Part shown: positions 18,190 to 26,372 of the stretch, piece by piece | How positions within the stretch are numbered: the stretch's first letter is position 1 | How the letters are laid out: each line of letters begins with the position of its first letter | From: Yinghuangia sp045039925 | GTDB lineage: Bacteria; Actinomycetota; Actinomycetes; Streptomycetales; Streptomycetaceae | NCBI GenBank assembly: GCA_045039925.1 | Contig: CP108400.1 | Location: 8,556,001-8,620,000, forward strand | DNA length: 64,000 bases | Reading direction: 5' to 3' | Notes under the pieces: model-generated | Databases searched by the model: none | What the model was told of the DNA's origin: nothing | The model's input: only the letters and a program-made list of their open reading frames with translations | Translations under genes and position numbers: made by a program

Positions 18190-19481
18190 ACAGCCCTCCG
18201 CATGCCCGCGAAGAGGCGGACGATCCAGCCGAACAGGAGCCCGGCCACCAGGCCGACGCCGGCCAGCACGCCGAGGAAGATCCAGCCCCGGCCCAGGCCG
18301 TGGGTGTCGGACGCCTGCGCGTCCGAGGCCTTCACCAGGTCGATCAGCAACTCGACCGGCATACCCGGGCTTTGCGCGGCATCGGGACCGCCGTGGAACG
18401 CGGTGCTCACCATCAGGCAGGTGATCTTCGCGTCCTCGGGCTCCGGCTTGTCGTCGCCCTTCTGTGGCAACGAGTAACGCAGGCCCGCCGATTGGGTGTC
18501 CATGCGCCCGCTGCCGGCATCCGTGTGGCGGGCGAGGTCCCGCCCGTCCTCGGTCACCGCGGTGATGGTGACGTCGTAGTCACGTGCGACCGGGCGGTCT
18601 ATCCCGACCGTCGCCGACGCGCGCAGCTCCTGGCCCGGCAACTGCGGGACCTTGTACCAGAGGTGCTGCTGGAACTCCTCCCGGTCGTTGTAGACACCCG
18701 GGCCCAGCAGCGGGGCGTCCGCGCAGCCGTTCGGACTGCCGTGCACGGTGGTGGGAATGGTGACCTCTTCGGCCTTCTCCACCGCGCGGTCGACCAACTG
18801 CGTCACGCGCTCCGACAGTTCCTGGGCGTTGTTGGCGGAGGTGTACGTCCCGCCGGTGGCGTTGGCGATGCAGGTGAGCTGCTTGCGGGTCTTTTCGTCC
18901 GGGACGAGGCCGAGCGTGTCGATCACGAGGTTGAGGCCCTGGGCGGCCAACTGCCGTGCCACCTCGCACGGGTCGGGCGGCGCGCAGGAGTCCTCGCCGT
19001 CCGTGATGAGGATGATGCGGCGGCTGCCCTGCTCCTTGCCGAGGTCCTCGGCGGCCTTGTTGAGGGCGAGCCCGATGGGCGTCCAGCCGGTGGTCGACCG
19101 CTGCGCCGCGACGGCGGTCTTCATCGCCGCCTTGTCCGGCTTGCCCACCGGCGCGAGTTGCGCGGTCTCCTGGCACCCGGCGGCCTTGTTGTTGCCGGGG
19201 TTCCCCTGCCCCAGCACCCGCAGACCGACCAGCGCCTCGTCCGGCAGGGCGTCCAGGATCTCGTTGAACGCCTTCTTCGCGGCCGCGATCCGGGTCTCGC
19301 CGCCCGCGTCGTTCTGGTTCATCGACCCGCTCAGGTCCAGAACCAGATCCACCTTGGGCGGCGGCGCGTTCCCGGGCCCGTTGTCGGGGTCGGCGGCGGC
19401 GGGTGTGGCCCCGCCCAGGGCGGCGGCCATGAGCAGGGCCCCCAACCCTGCCGCGAGCCTTCGTTTCTTCGATGTCATCAC
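18186..19481 (-). CDS. Von Willebrand factor A domain surface protein
   Basis: 431 residues with a signal peptide (LLMAAALGGATPAAA), a VWA domain at about 40-230, and a C-terminal membrane helix (WIFLGVLAGVGLVAGLLFGW) with a short basic tail. The metal-ion-dependent adhesion site is visible as VDLVLDLSGSMN plus a conserved threonine region (TGWTPIG) and ITDGEDSC. Such proteins bind ligands through a metal at the cell surface. GTG 19481 and ATG 19478 are adjacent start candidates; neither has a good ribosome-binding sequence. It forms a two-gene unit with the downstream membrane protein. Confidence 0.85.
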   Translation of the reverse strand: MMTSKKRRLAAGLGALLMAAALGGATPAAADPDNGPGNAPPPKVDLVLDLSGSMNQNDAGGETRIAAAKKAFNEILDALPDEALVGLRVLGQGNPGNNKAAGCQETAQLAPVGKPDKAAMKTAVAAQRSTTGWTPIGLALNKAAEDLGKEQGSRRIILITDGEDSCAPPDPCEVARQLAAQGLNLVIDTLGLVPDEKTRKQLTCIANATGGTYTSANNAQELSERVTQLVDRAVEKAEEVTIPTTVHGSPNGCADAPLLGPGVYNDREEFQQHLWYKVPQLPGQELRASATVGIDRPVARDYDVTITAVTEDGRDLARHTDAGSGRMDTQSAGLRYSLPQKGDDKPEPEDAKITCLMVSTAFHGGPDAAQSPGMPVELLIDLVKASDAQASDTHGLGRGWIFLGVLAGVGLVAGLLFGWIVRLFAGMRRAV

Positions 19482-19560
19482 GGGGGAGGATCCTACGGAT
19501 CATCAGGACCCCGCCGCTGGCCGGGAGAACGCCATCTCCGCACGGCATTTCAGGGGGATT

Positions 19561-20235
19561 TCAGGAGGAAACCGGACGTGCCCCCGCATCGCGACGCGAC
19601 CGTTCCGCGGCCGAGGTACCGGTCACCATGGGGGCCAGGAAGCGGCGGGCGAACTCGCGGGCCTGCGCCTCGTCGTCGACCGGCACGATGCTCTCCGGGG
19701 TGAGCAGGAACGACACCGTCAGGCGTACGAAGATCTCCGCCACTTGGGCGCCTTCGTCGGCGTCGACCGCGGTGGCGTCCGGCGCGCGGCCGAACGACGC
19801 GGCCAGGTAGTCGCGGATGACGCCCAGGATCGGGCCGCCGCGCGTCGTCAGGAACGGCAGCGCGGTCTCGGGCTCCAATTGGATCAGCCGCCCGATCAAC
19901 GCCGTGCGCGCGTCGCGCAGCGCGACCACGAAGCCCGCGACGATGCGCTCCTCCATCGTCGGCAGCGGCGACACCTCGGCGTCGAACGCGGCGAGGAAGC
20001 GCCGGCATTCGCGGACGAGCACCGCCTCGACGAGCGTGTTCTTGGTGTCGAAGCGCCGGTACACGGTGACCCGGCCGACCCGTGCGCGGCGTGCGACGTC
20101 CTCGACGGTGGAGCGCCGCAGGCCGAAGGTGGCGAACTGGTCGCGGGCCGCGTCGAGTATGCGCTCGGTCGTCGGATCCGGTGAGTCGCCCGCCGCGAGC
20201 GCGTCGGCGAGTACGGCGGTGCGCGAGGTGTTCAT
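19561..20235 (-). CDS. TetR/AcrR-family regulator
   Basis: 224 residues from ATG 20235. Residues about 20-65 form the TetR helix-turn-helix (RILDAARDQFATFGLRRSTV then RARVGRVTVYRRFDTKNTL). The C-terminal ligand domain is unique to each member. It follows the DUF2236 oxygenase gene by 35 bases on the same strand, so it is probably co-transcribed and may control that enzyme and the divergent acyl-CoA dehydrogenase. No strong ribosome-binding site is visible, and an upstream start at 20274 is possible. Confidence 0.85.
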   Translation of the reverse strand: MNTSRTAVLADALAAGDSPDPTTERILDAARDQFATFGLRRSTVEDVARRARVGRVTVYRRFDTKNTLVEAVLVRECRRFLAAFDAEVSPLPTMEERIVAGFVVALRDARTALIGRLIQLEPETALPFLTTRGGPILGVIRDYLAASFGRAPDATAVDADEGAQVAEIFVRLTVSFLLTPESIVPVDDEAQAREFARRFLAPMVTGTSAAERSRRDAGARPVSS

Positions 20236-20270
20236 CGGGTCCCGATGGTACTGCGGCCCGGTGTACGGCC

Positions 20271-21116
20271 TCACCCGCGCGGTTCGGGGAGCAGGGCGCA
20301 GATCCGCGGGACCAGGACCGCGGGCGCCCGCCGGACGGGTGCGGGGATGACGCCGGTGGCCGTGCGGATGCGCCGCGCGAACCGTTCCACCGCGAGGTGT
20401 TCCTCCGGGCTCAGGTGCAAGTCGCAGCGCTTGCGCAGGGTGTCGGGGAGAGTGGCGACCGTGGTCAGGTAGGTGATGCGGGCGGTGGGCCCGGTCATCC
20501 TGTGCCAGCGGTCGTCGGGGAGGCGGCGCAGGGCCTTCGGCTTCGCCGGGCGGCGGAGGTTGGCCAGGAACTCGCGCAGCGCCCTGGTGTTCTCGAGGGT
20601 GTGCTCCACCATGTCGTCGTAGTAGACGAGGAATTCGGGCCAGGTCGCGGGCATGTCCTCTGCTCGGACGCCGAGCAGCCGGCCGACGCGGATGTTGTCC
20701 GCGTAGTAGGGGTCAAGTTCGGTGCGCGTCATGGGCCGGCCGAACATGGCGTGTGCGTCGGCGACCGCCTTGACGAGGGTGAGGTGCACCCAGGCGTACG
20801 CCTTCGGATCCAACGCGTGGTACTTCCGGCCGTGTTCGTCTGTCCCCCGGATACGGCGGTGCAGCACGCGGAGGCGTTCGGCCTCGGCGGCGGAGCGGGT
20901 CGGGCCGCCGTACACGACGGTGGTGATGGAGCGGTACGTGCGATTGAAGCGGCGGTACGGGTCGCTCTGGTAGTCGGAGTGGTCGACGACCCCGGCGCCG
21001 ACGACCGGATGCGCGATCTGCATCGCCAGCACGTGGGGGGTGAGCCCGAGTCCGCGCACGTCGCCGAAGCGGCGCCAGACCTCGGACCCCCGGCGAGGGG
21101 CGGCGGCTTCCCGCAC
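20271..21116 (-). CDS. DUF2236 (MpaB/latex-clearing-protein-like) oxygenase
   Basis: 281 residues from GTG 21116, chosen because AAGGGAG lies nine bases upstream; earlier in-frame starts up to 21197 are possible. The run MQIAHPVVGAGVVDHSDY and the following YRRFNRTYRSITTVVYGG are the conserved core of the DUF2236 family, which includes the heme-dependent rubber oxygenase Lcp and fungal MpaB. In MpaB-type enzymes conserved histidines and an arginine serve heme-dependent oxidation; the histidine in IAHPVVG is present. Substrate is unknown. It is paired with a TetR gene and divergent from an acyl-CoA dehydrogenase. Confidence 0.82.
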   Translation of the reverse strand: MREAAAPRRGSEVWRRFGDVRGLGLTPHVLAMQIAHPVVGAGVVDHSDYQSDPYRRFNRTYRSITTVVYGGPTRSAAEAERLRVLHRRIRGTDEHGRKYHALDPKAYAWVHLTLVKAVADAHAMFGRPMTRTELDPYYADNIRVGRLLGVRAEDMPATWPEFLVYYDDMVEHTLENTRALREFLANLRRPAKPKALRRLPDDRWHRMTGPTARITYLTTVATLPDTLRKRCDLHLSPEEHLAVERFARRIRTATGVIPAPVRRAPAVLVPRICALLPEPRG

Positions 21117-21188
21117 GGCCACCAACTCCCTTGGTAGGTGCGCGTCCTGACGGCCAGTCGCGTGCACGTTTTCATGGTCCGCGGAGCG

Positions 21189-21217
21189 ATGACACAAGTC
21201 AACGTCAAATGTATCTT
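21189..21217 (+). promoter_or_regulatory. Candidate promoter of the acyl-CoA dehydrogenase gene
   Basis: ATGACA, 17 bp, TATCTT, about 30 bases before the ATG at 21248. The -35 hexamer is overlapped by the dyad TGAC-ACAA-GTCA (21190-21201), a possible operator shared with the divergent oxygenase gene. Confidence 0.5.
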
Positions 21218-21247
21218 TGTACGTCCGACGGCGAGCAGGGGGCGATC

Positions 21248-22390
21248 ATGACGCGCACGATCACCGCGGAACAACAGGCATTCGTGGAATCCATAAGGGA
21301 CTTCGTCCGACGCGAGTGCGGATCGCGCGAACGCAGGCTCGAACTGACCGGCGGAGGAACGCGGGCGCACAGCGACGCGCTCTACCGCAAGATGGCCGGC
21401 CTCGGATGGCTCGGCGTCGGCCTGCCGGAGGAACTCGGCGGCGCCGGCGGGGGCATGGTCGACGCCTGCCTGTTCCTGGAGGAGACGGCGTACGGCATGG
21501 CGCCGATCGGCGGCCACGGACCCTCCCGCATCACGGCCGGCGTGTACCAGCGCTTCGGCAGCGAGGCGCAGCGCGAGGCGGTGCTCAAGCGCTACTGCGA
21601 CGGGGCCGTGCTGTCGATCTCGATGTCCGAGCCGGGCGCGGGATCCGACGTCGGCGCGCTGACCTGCCGGGCCGAACGCGCCGCCGGCGGATGGCGCGTG
21701 AACGGGCAGAAGACCTGGTGTTCCAACGCGCATTTCGCGGACTCGATCCTGCTGATCGCGCGGACCGCGAGCGGCGGCGACAAGCACGAGGGCCTGACGA
21801 TGTTCCACGTCCCGGCCGGCGTACCCGGGCTGGACATCCGCGGCATCGAGACCATGGGCGGCCGCGAGGTCAACGACCTCTTCTTCACCGACGTCGAACT
21901 CCCGGAGGAAGCCGTCGTCGGCAAGGTCGACCACGCGTGGCGCCAACTCATGGGCGGCCTCAACACCGAACGCCTGATCCTCGCCGCGATGATGCTCGGC
22001 ACCGCGCGGCGCGCCTTCGACGACACGCTCGAGTACGTGCGCGGGCGCGAGCAGTTCGGACAGCCCGTCGGCAGCTTCCAGGCCCTCGCGCACCGCATCG
22101 CCGACCTGGCCACCGAACTGGAGTGCTGCGAACTGCTGGTGTACTCCGTCGCCGCGAAGGTCGACGGCGACCCGGCGCGGCTGCTGCCCCGCGAGGCGTC
22201 GATGGTCAAGCTCAAGGTGACGGAGACGGCCAAGCGCATCGCCCTGGAGGGCATGCAGATGATGGGCGGCTACGGCTACGCGACCGAGTTCGACATGGAG
22301 CGGCACGTCCGGGCGACGGTCGTCTCGACCATCTACGGCGGCACCAGCGAGATCCAGCGGGAGATCATCGCCAAGACGTACGGCCTCTGA
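21248..22390 (+). CDS. Acyl-CoA dehydrogenase
   Basis: 380 residues, the usual length. The N-terminal helical domain, the FAD/substrate motif LSISMSEPGAGSDVGA, the strand NGQKTWCSNA and the C-terminal YGGTSEIQREIIAKTYGL pattern are all present. ATG 21248 has a CAGGGGG ribosome-binding sequence; the frame is open further upstream but without a better site. The base near the end reads QMMGGYGYATE, typical of bacterial short/branched-chain or cinnamoyl-type members. Substrate is unknown. Its stop lies inside the first unit of an 8-bp tandem repeat. Confidence 0.93.
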   Translation: MTRTITAEQQAFVESIRDFVRRECGSRERRLELTGGGTRAHSDALYRKMAGLGWLGVGLPEELGGAGGGMVDACLFLEETAYGMAPIGGHGPSRITAGVYQRFGSEAQREAVLKRYCDGAVLSISMSEPGAGSDVGALTCRAERAAGGWRVNGQKTWCSNAHFADSILLIARTASGGDKHEGLTMFHVPAGVPGLDIRGIETMGGREVNDLFFTDVELPEEAVVGKVDHAWRQLMGGLNTERLILAAMMLGTARRAFDDTLEYVRGREQFGQPVGSFQALAHRIADLATELECCELLVYSVAAKVDGDPARLLPREASMVKLKVTETAKRIALEGMQMMGGYGYATEFDMERHVRATVVSTIYGGTSEIQREIIAKTYGL

Positions 22391-22438
22391 GCCTCTGAGC
22401 CTCTGAGCCTCTGAGCCTCTGAGCCTCTGAGCCTCTGA
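22383..22438. repeat. 8-bp tandem repeat (GCCTCTGA) x7 at the stop codon
   Basis: Seven exact head-to-tail copies of GCCTCTGA. The first copy contains the last sense bases and the TGA of the acyl-CoA dehydrogenase gene. Because 8 is not a multiple of 3, the array places TGA in all three plus-strand frames. It looks like a slippage-generated microsatellite; copy-number change would not alter the protein. Confidence 0.9.
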
Positions 22439-22554
22439 GCCGCCGCATCGCGCAGTGGCGCCCCGCCCCGAAAACCCGTCGGCGGACGAGCGGGCGCGCA
22501 GTACGGTGATCATCAGGACCGATGCCGCCGTACCACCGCGAGGGACCACCCGCC

Positions 22555-23196
22555 ATGCCTGTGCCCGCCGACCCGACGCAGCTCCATCCGATGCCCGGGC
22601 AGCCGCGCGTGGTGCTGCTCAAACCCCTGGTGAAGTCCCCGCTGATCGAGGTCGGCGAGTACTCCTACTACGACGACCCGGACGACCCCACGGCGTTCGA
22701 GACCCGCAACGTGCTGTACCACTACGGCCCCGAGAAGCTGGTCATCGGGAAGTTCTGCGCGCTGGGCACCGGCGTGCGCTTCATCATGAACGGCGCCAAC
22801 CACCGCATGGACGGGCCCTCGACGTTCCCGTTCCCCACCATGGGCGGCTCGTGGGCCGAGCACTTCGACCTCCTCGCGGGCCTGCCCAACCGGGGCGACA
22901 CCGTGGTCGGGAACGACGTCTGGTTCGGCTACGACACGATGGTGATGCCGGGCGTACGCATCGGCCACGGCGCGATCATCGCCTCCGGCGCGGTCGTCAC
23001 CTCCGACGTCCCCGACTACGGCATCGCCGGGGGCAACCCCGCGCGCGTGATCCGCACCCGCTTCAGCGACGAGGACGTCGCGCGCCTGCTCGCGGTGGCC
23101 TGGTGGGACTGGCCCGCCGAGCACATCACCGACCACGTGCGGACCATCATGTCCGGGAGCATCGCCGACCTCGAGGCCGCGGCGCCGCGCCCCTGA
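22555..23196 (+). CDS. CatB-like xenobiotic/antibiotic O-acetyltransferase (left-handed beta-helix)
   Basis: 213 residues, matching the xenobiotic acetyltransferase group (CatB, Vat). The catalytic histidine is in FIMNGANHRMDGPS, followed by WAEHFD and the hexapeptide-repeat coil VVGNDVWFGYDTMVMPGVRI and PDYGIAGGNPARVI. The C-terminal WWDWPAEHI is also family-typical. ATG 22555 has a GAGGGA ribosome-binding sequence. Members transfer acetyl from acetyl-CoA to hydroxyls of antibiotics or sugars; whether this one confers resistance cannot be told. Confidence 0.9.
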   Translation: MPVPADPTQLHPMPGQPRVVLLKPLVKSPLIEVGEYSYYDDPDDPTAFETRNVLYHYGPEKLVIGKFCALGTGVRFIMNGANHRMDGPSTFPFPTMGGSWAEHFDLLAGLPNRGDTVVGNDVWFGYDTMVMPGVRIGHGAIIASGAVVTSDVPDYGIAGGNPARVIRTRFSDEDVARLLAVAWWDWPAEHITDHVRTIMSGSIADLEAAAPRP

Positions 23197-23389
23197 GGCG
23201 AGTGAGCGCGTGCTCGACTGACCCGCCGTCACGCGCCGGAGGTACCGGGAAGCCGGCGTTGTGAAGCCTGCGCTATTTGGACATTCGCAGGTGTGCGGAC
23301 GGCCTCCCCGACGCATACGGGTTGCAGAATCGGTCCCGGGCCACCACCCGGACCGATCACGTCCCTCTCCCGTTGCGAGGCGCCCCCGC

Positions 23390-24280
23390 ATGACCGACGA
23401 CGTCTACTTCTGGCAGTCCGCGCGACGGCTGTGGCATCAACTGGAACCGGTGTTCGCGCCGTTCTTCTACGCCCCCGAGGTGTTCGAGGAGGCGGCCGCG
23501 CTGGGCTACGCCACCGAGACCCGCTGGCCGACGTACTTCCCGTTCCGTGCCGCGCCGCTCGGCGCCGCGGGCCCCCGCCTGGTCACCGCGACGTTCTACA
23601 GCTTCAGCCCCGCGATGGTGGCCGAGCACGTCGAGCCGGCCTGGCGGATCGCCGAGCCCGCGCAGGTCCTTGAGGCCCGGGTCCGCGGCGTCGACCGGAT
23701 GTACCGGACGCTGATGGCCGATCAGCTGGGCACGCCGGGGCTCGTCGAGGCCGCCGCACTGGTACGCCGGGCCGCCGAGTCGGCCGACACCGTCGGCCGC
23801 CCGCTCGCCGCCGCGACCGCCGACCTGCCCTGGCCCGATGAGCCGCACCTCGTCCTGTGGCAGGCGATCTCGCTGCTGCGCGAGCACCGGGGCGACGGCC
23901 ACATCGCGACTCTCGTCGACCACGACCTCGACGGCTGCGAGGCGCTGGTGTCCTTCGCGGCGATCGGCGCCGCACCCGCCGAGACGTTCGGCAGCCGCCA
24001 GTGGAGCGACGAGGAGTGGCAGGCCGCGGCCGAGCGGCTGCGGGCGCGGGGGCTCGTGGACGCCGACGGCACGGCCACCGACCAGGGCCGGGACCTGCGC
24101 GACCGGATCGAGCGCCGAACCGATGAACTGGCCTCCGCCCCCTGGCGGGTCCTCACGCCGGCCGACATCGACCGGCTGGTCGAACTCAACGTCCCCTTCC
24201 TGACGGCCGCCATCCTCTCCGGCCTCCTGCCCGGCACCAACACCCTCGGGATCGCCAACGTGAAGGCGCCGGTCTGGTAG
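23390..24280 (+). CDS. SCO6745/SalK-family protein
   Basis: 296 residues. The start of the protein reads ARRLWHQLEPVFAPFFYAPE, and the later part has an HTH-like stretch with DEEWQAAAERLRARGLV, TDQGRDLRDRIE and a C-terminal LVELNVPFLTAAIL. These features match the SalK / SCO6745 family common in actinomycetes, whose biochemical role is not established. ATG 23390 has GCGAGG about ten bases upstream. The gene stands alone between an acetyltransferase and a MarR-GNAT gene. Confidence 0.75.
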   Translation: MTDDVYFWQSARRLWHQLEPVFAPFFYAPEVFEEAAALGYATETRWPTYFPFRAAPLGAAGPRLVTATFYSFSPAMVAEHVEPAWRIAEPAQVLEARVRGVDRMYRTLMADQLGTPGLVEAAALVRRAAESADTVGRPLAAATADLPWPDEPHLVLWQAISLLREHRGDGHIATLVDHDLDGCEALVSFAAIGAAPAETFGSRQWSDEEWQAAAERLRARGLVDADGTATDQGRDLRDRIERRTDELASAPWRVLTPADIDRLVELNVPFLTAAILSGLLPGTNTLGIANVKAPVW

Positions 24281-24302
24281 CGGATCGGGGCCCGAGATGC
24301 CT

Positions 24303-24340
24303 GCCGTCCATTCTCTGACTAGAGTCAGAGAATGGACGGC
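24303..24340. promoter_or_regulatory. Perfect 38-bp palindrome over the start of the MarR-GNAT gene
   Basis: Two exact 18-bp arms (24303-24320 and 24323-24340) with AG between. The ATG at 24332 lies inside the right arm, and TAGAGT (24320-24325), a good -10 hexamer six bases before the ATG, spans the centre. This layout fits autorepression at a leaderless promoter by the MarR domain the gene encodes. Confidence 0.75.
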
Positions 24341-25240
24341 GAGCAGATCGAGCAGGTGAGGCGGTTCAACCGCACCGTCACCGAGCGCGTGGGCGTACTG
24401 CACGACGAATACCTCGGCCGCGGTCGGCCGATCGGCGAGGCCCGCCTCTTGTGGGAGGTCGGCGAGGACGGGCAGGACGTACGCCGGCTGCGCGAACGGC
24501 TCGGCCTCGACTCGGGGTACGTCAGCCGCCTGCTGCGCTCGCTGGAGGCGGACGGCCTCGTGACGGTGGAGCCGCGGCCGCAGGACCGGCGGGTGCGTAC
24601 CGTACGCCTCACCGACGCCGGCCGGGCCGAGCGCGCCGCGCTGGACGACCGCAGCGATGCCCTCGCCGGCTCCCTGCTGCGGCCGCTCAACCCCGCCCAG
24701 CGCGCCCGGCTGGTCGGCGCCATGGCCGAGGTCGACCGCCTCCTCACCGCCGCGACCGTGTCCCTGGACGACGTCGACCCGGACCACCCGGACGCCCGCC
24801 ACTGCCTCAACCAATACTTCGCCGAACTGGGCGAGCGCTTCGACAGCGGCTTCGACCCGGGCCGCAGCCTGCTGCCCGACGCGGGCGAACTCCGCGCACC
24901 CAAAGGCGTCTTCGTGATCGCCCGGCTGCGCGGCAGCGCCATCGGCTGCGCCGGACTCAAGCTGCCCGCGGACGCCCCCGCCGAGATCAAGCGCATGTGG
25001 GTCGCCCCGCAGGCACGAGGGCTGGGCGTCGGCCGCAGGTTCCTCGCGGAGTTGCAGGAGCGCGCCGCGCAGGCCGGGCGGGACGTCCTGCGCCTGGACA
25101 CCAACAAGACGCTCACCGCCGCGATCGCCCTCTACCGCTCGTTCGGCTTCGAGGAGGTCCCGGCCTTCAACGACGAGCCGTACGCACACCACTGGTTCGA
25201 AAAGGCGATCGCCCCGCGCAATCACGCCGACCCGAAGTAG
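24332..25240 (+). CDS. MarR regulator fused to GNAT acetyltransferase
   Basis: 302 residues. The N-terminal half is a MarR winged helix (RLRERLGLDSGYVSRLLRSL, wing EPRPQDRRVRTVRLT). The C-terminal half is an acetyltransferase: KGVFVIARLRGSAIGCAGLK, then the acetyl-CoA loop VAPQARGLGVGRRFLAEL and NKTLTAAIALYRSFGF. MarR-GNAT fusions are known in actinobacteria, with unknown acetyl acceptors. No ribosome-binding site is visible; a -10 element ends six bases before the ATG, so the mRNA is probably leaderless. The start codon lies within a 38-bp palindrome that is the likely binding site of the protein itself. Confidence 0.9.
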   Translation: MDGEQIEQVRRFNRTVTERVGVLHDEYLGRGRPIGEARLLWEVGEDGQDVRRLRERLGLDSGYVSRLLRSLEADGLVTVEPRPQDRRVRTVRLTDAGRAERAALDDRSDALAGSLLRPLNPAQRARLVGAMAEVDRLLTAATVSLDDVDPDHPDARHCLNQYFAELGERFDSGFDPGRSLLPDAGELRAPKGVFVIARLRGSAIGCAGLKLPADAPAEIKRMWVAPQARGLGVGRRFLAELQERAAQAGRDVLRLDTNKTLTAAIALYRSFGFEEVPAFNDEPYAHHWFEKAIAPRNHADPK

Positions 25241-25308
25241 CCCCCGGCGGCGGCCCGTGTGCTCGAACGTCGAATACGGCGGGAGCCGCAGGCGTTCGCC
25301 GATCGGGC

Positions 25309-25339
25309 TTGACCTGGAGCGTGCTCCAGGTCTTAGCGT
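25309..25339 (+). promoter_or_regulatory. MerR-type promoter with 19-bp spacer
   Basis: TTGACC (25309-25314), 19-bp spacer, TAGCGT (25334-25339). A dyad of 10-bp arms (GACCTGGAGC / GCTCCAGGTC, 25311-25332) lies in the spacer. Overlong spacers with a central dyad are the hallmark of MerR-family activated promoters. The ATG follows seven bases after the -10. Confidence 0.75.
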
Positions 25340-25346
25340 CGCGTGA

Positions 25347-26309
25347 ATGCACAAGACACGGCAACACCGGCTCGGGTCCGGCTTCGGGGCGCACAGCACC
25401 GCGGCCGATGTACTCGACGGCATCGATCTCGCGGGGACGACCGCGCTGGTGACGGGCGGCTATTCGGGGCTGGGGCTGGCGACGACCGAGGCGCTGGTGC
25501 GTGCCGGGGCCGACGTGATCGTGCCCGCGCGGCGGCCGGAGCAAGCCCGTGAGGCGCTGCGGGACCTGCCGCAAGTCCGCGTCACCGCGCTCGAACTGTC
25601 AGACCTGCGCTCGGTGCGCGCGCTGGCCGAGGACGTGGTCGACTCCGGTGTCCGACTCGGCATCGTGGTCTGCGGCGCGGGCGTCATGGCGTGTCCGGAG
25701 ACGCGGGTCGGCGCCGACTGGGAGGCCCACTTCGCGGTCAACCACCTCGGGCACTTCGCTCTGGTGAACCACCTGCGCCCGGCGCTGTCCCCGGACGGCG
25801 CGCGGGTGGTCGCCGTTGCGTCGTCCGGGCACTTCCTGTCGGACATCCGCTGGCACGACCCGCACTTCCGGAACGAGCCCTACGACCCCTGGCTCGCGTA
25901 CGCGCAGTCGAAGACCGCCAACGCGCTCTTCGCGGTACACCTCGACGCGCTGGGTGCGGCGTCCGGGATCCACGCGTACGCGGTCCATCCCGGCAGCATC
26001 CTCACGCCCCTGCAACGCCACATCCCGCGTGCCGAGCAGGTCGCGCAGGGCTGGATCACCGCCGACGGCGGCGCGGCGCCCGGGTTCAAGTCGCCGGAAC
26101 AGGGTGCCGCGACGGCGCTCTGGGCCGCGACGTCGCCGTTGCTCGACGGGCAGGGCGGCGCGTACTGCCAGGACTGCGATGTCGCCGAGCCCGCGCTCAC
26201 CGACGACATGCTCGTCGGGGGCGTCAAGCCGTGGGCGGTGGACCGCGATGCGGCGGCGCGGTTGTGGGGGTTGTCGGCCGAGAATGCGGGTGTGGACTCG
26301 TTCGGCTGA
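25347..26309 (+). CDS. Short-chain dehydrogenase/reductase (SDR)
   Basis: 320 residues. The N-terminus has the NAD(P) motif ALVTGGYSGLGLATTEA, then NHLGHF (NNAG-equivalent region reads VVCGAGVMA), catalytic VASSGH and YAQSKTANA, and HPGSILTPL. This is the retinol-dehydrogenase/WWOX-like subtype with a late C-terminal extension. Expression is likely controlled by a MerR regulator at the promoter just upstream, but no MerR gene is in the window. The transcript appears leaderless. Substrate unknown; MerR-controlled SDRs often answer aldehyde or thiol stress, which is only inference here. Confidence 0.9.
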   Translation: MHKTRQHRLGSGFGAHSTAADVLDGIDLAGTTALVTGGYSGLGLATTEALVRAGADVIVPARRPEQAREALRDLPQVRVTALELSDLRSVRALAEDVVDSGVRLGIVVCGAGVMACPETRVGADWEAHFAVNHLGHFALVNHLRPALSPDGARVVAVASSGHFLSDIRWHDPHFRNEPYDPWLAYAQSKTANALFAVHLDALGAASGIHAYAVHPGSILTPLQRHIPRAEQVAQGWITADGGAAPGFKSPEQGAATALWAATSPLLDGQGGAYCQDCDVAEPALTDDMLVGGVKPWAVDRDAAARLWGLSAENAGVDSFG

Positions 26310-26360
26310 TCTCCGGTGCGGGGCGGGCCGTGTCGCGGGGGTACGCCCTGGTCGGCCGCC

Positions 26361-26366
26361 TAGCGT
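26361..26366 (+). promoter_or_regulatory. -10 element of a leaderless promoter
   Basis: TAGCGT ends six bases before the ATG at 26373, leaving no room for a ribosome-binding site. The same hexamer serves the SDR gene upstream. Confidence 0.4.
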
Positions 26367-26372
26367 GCCGAC

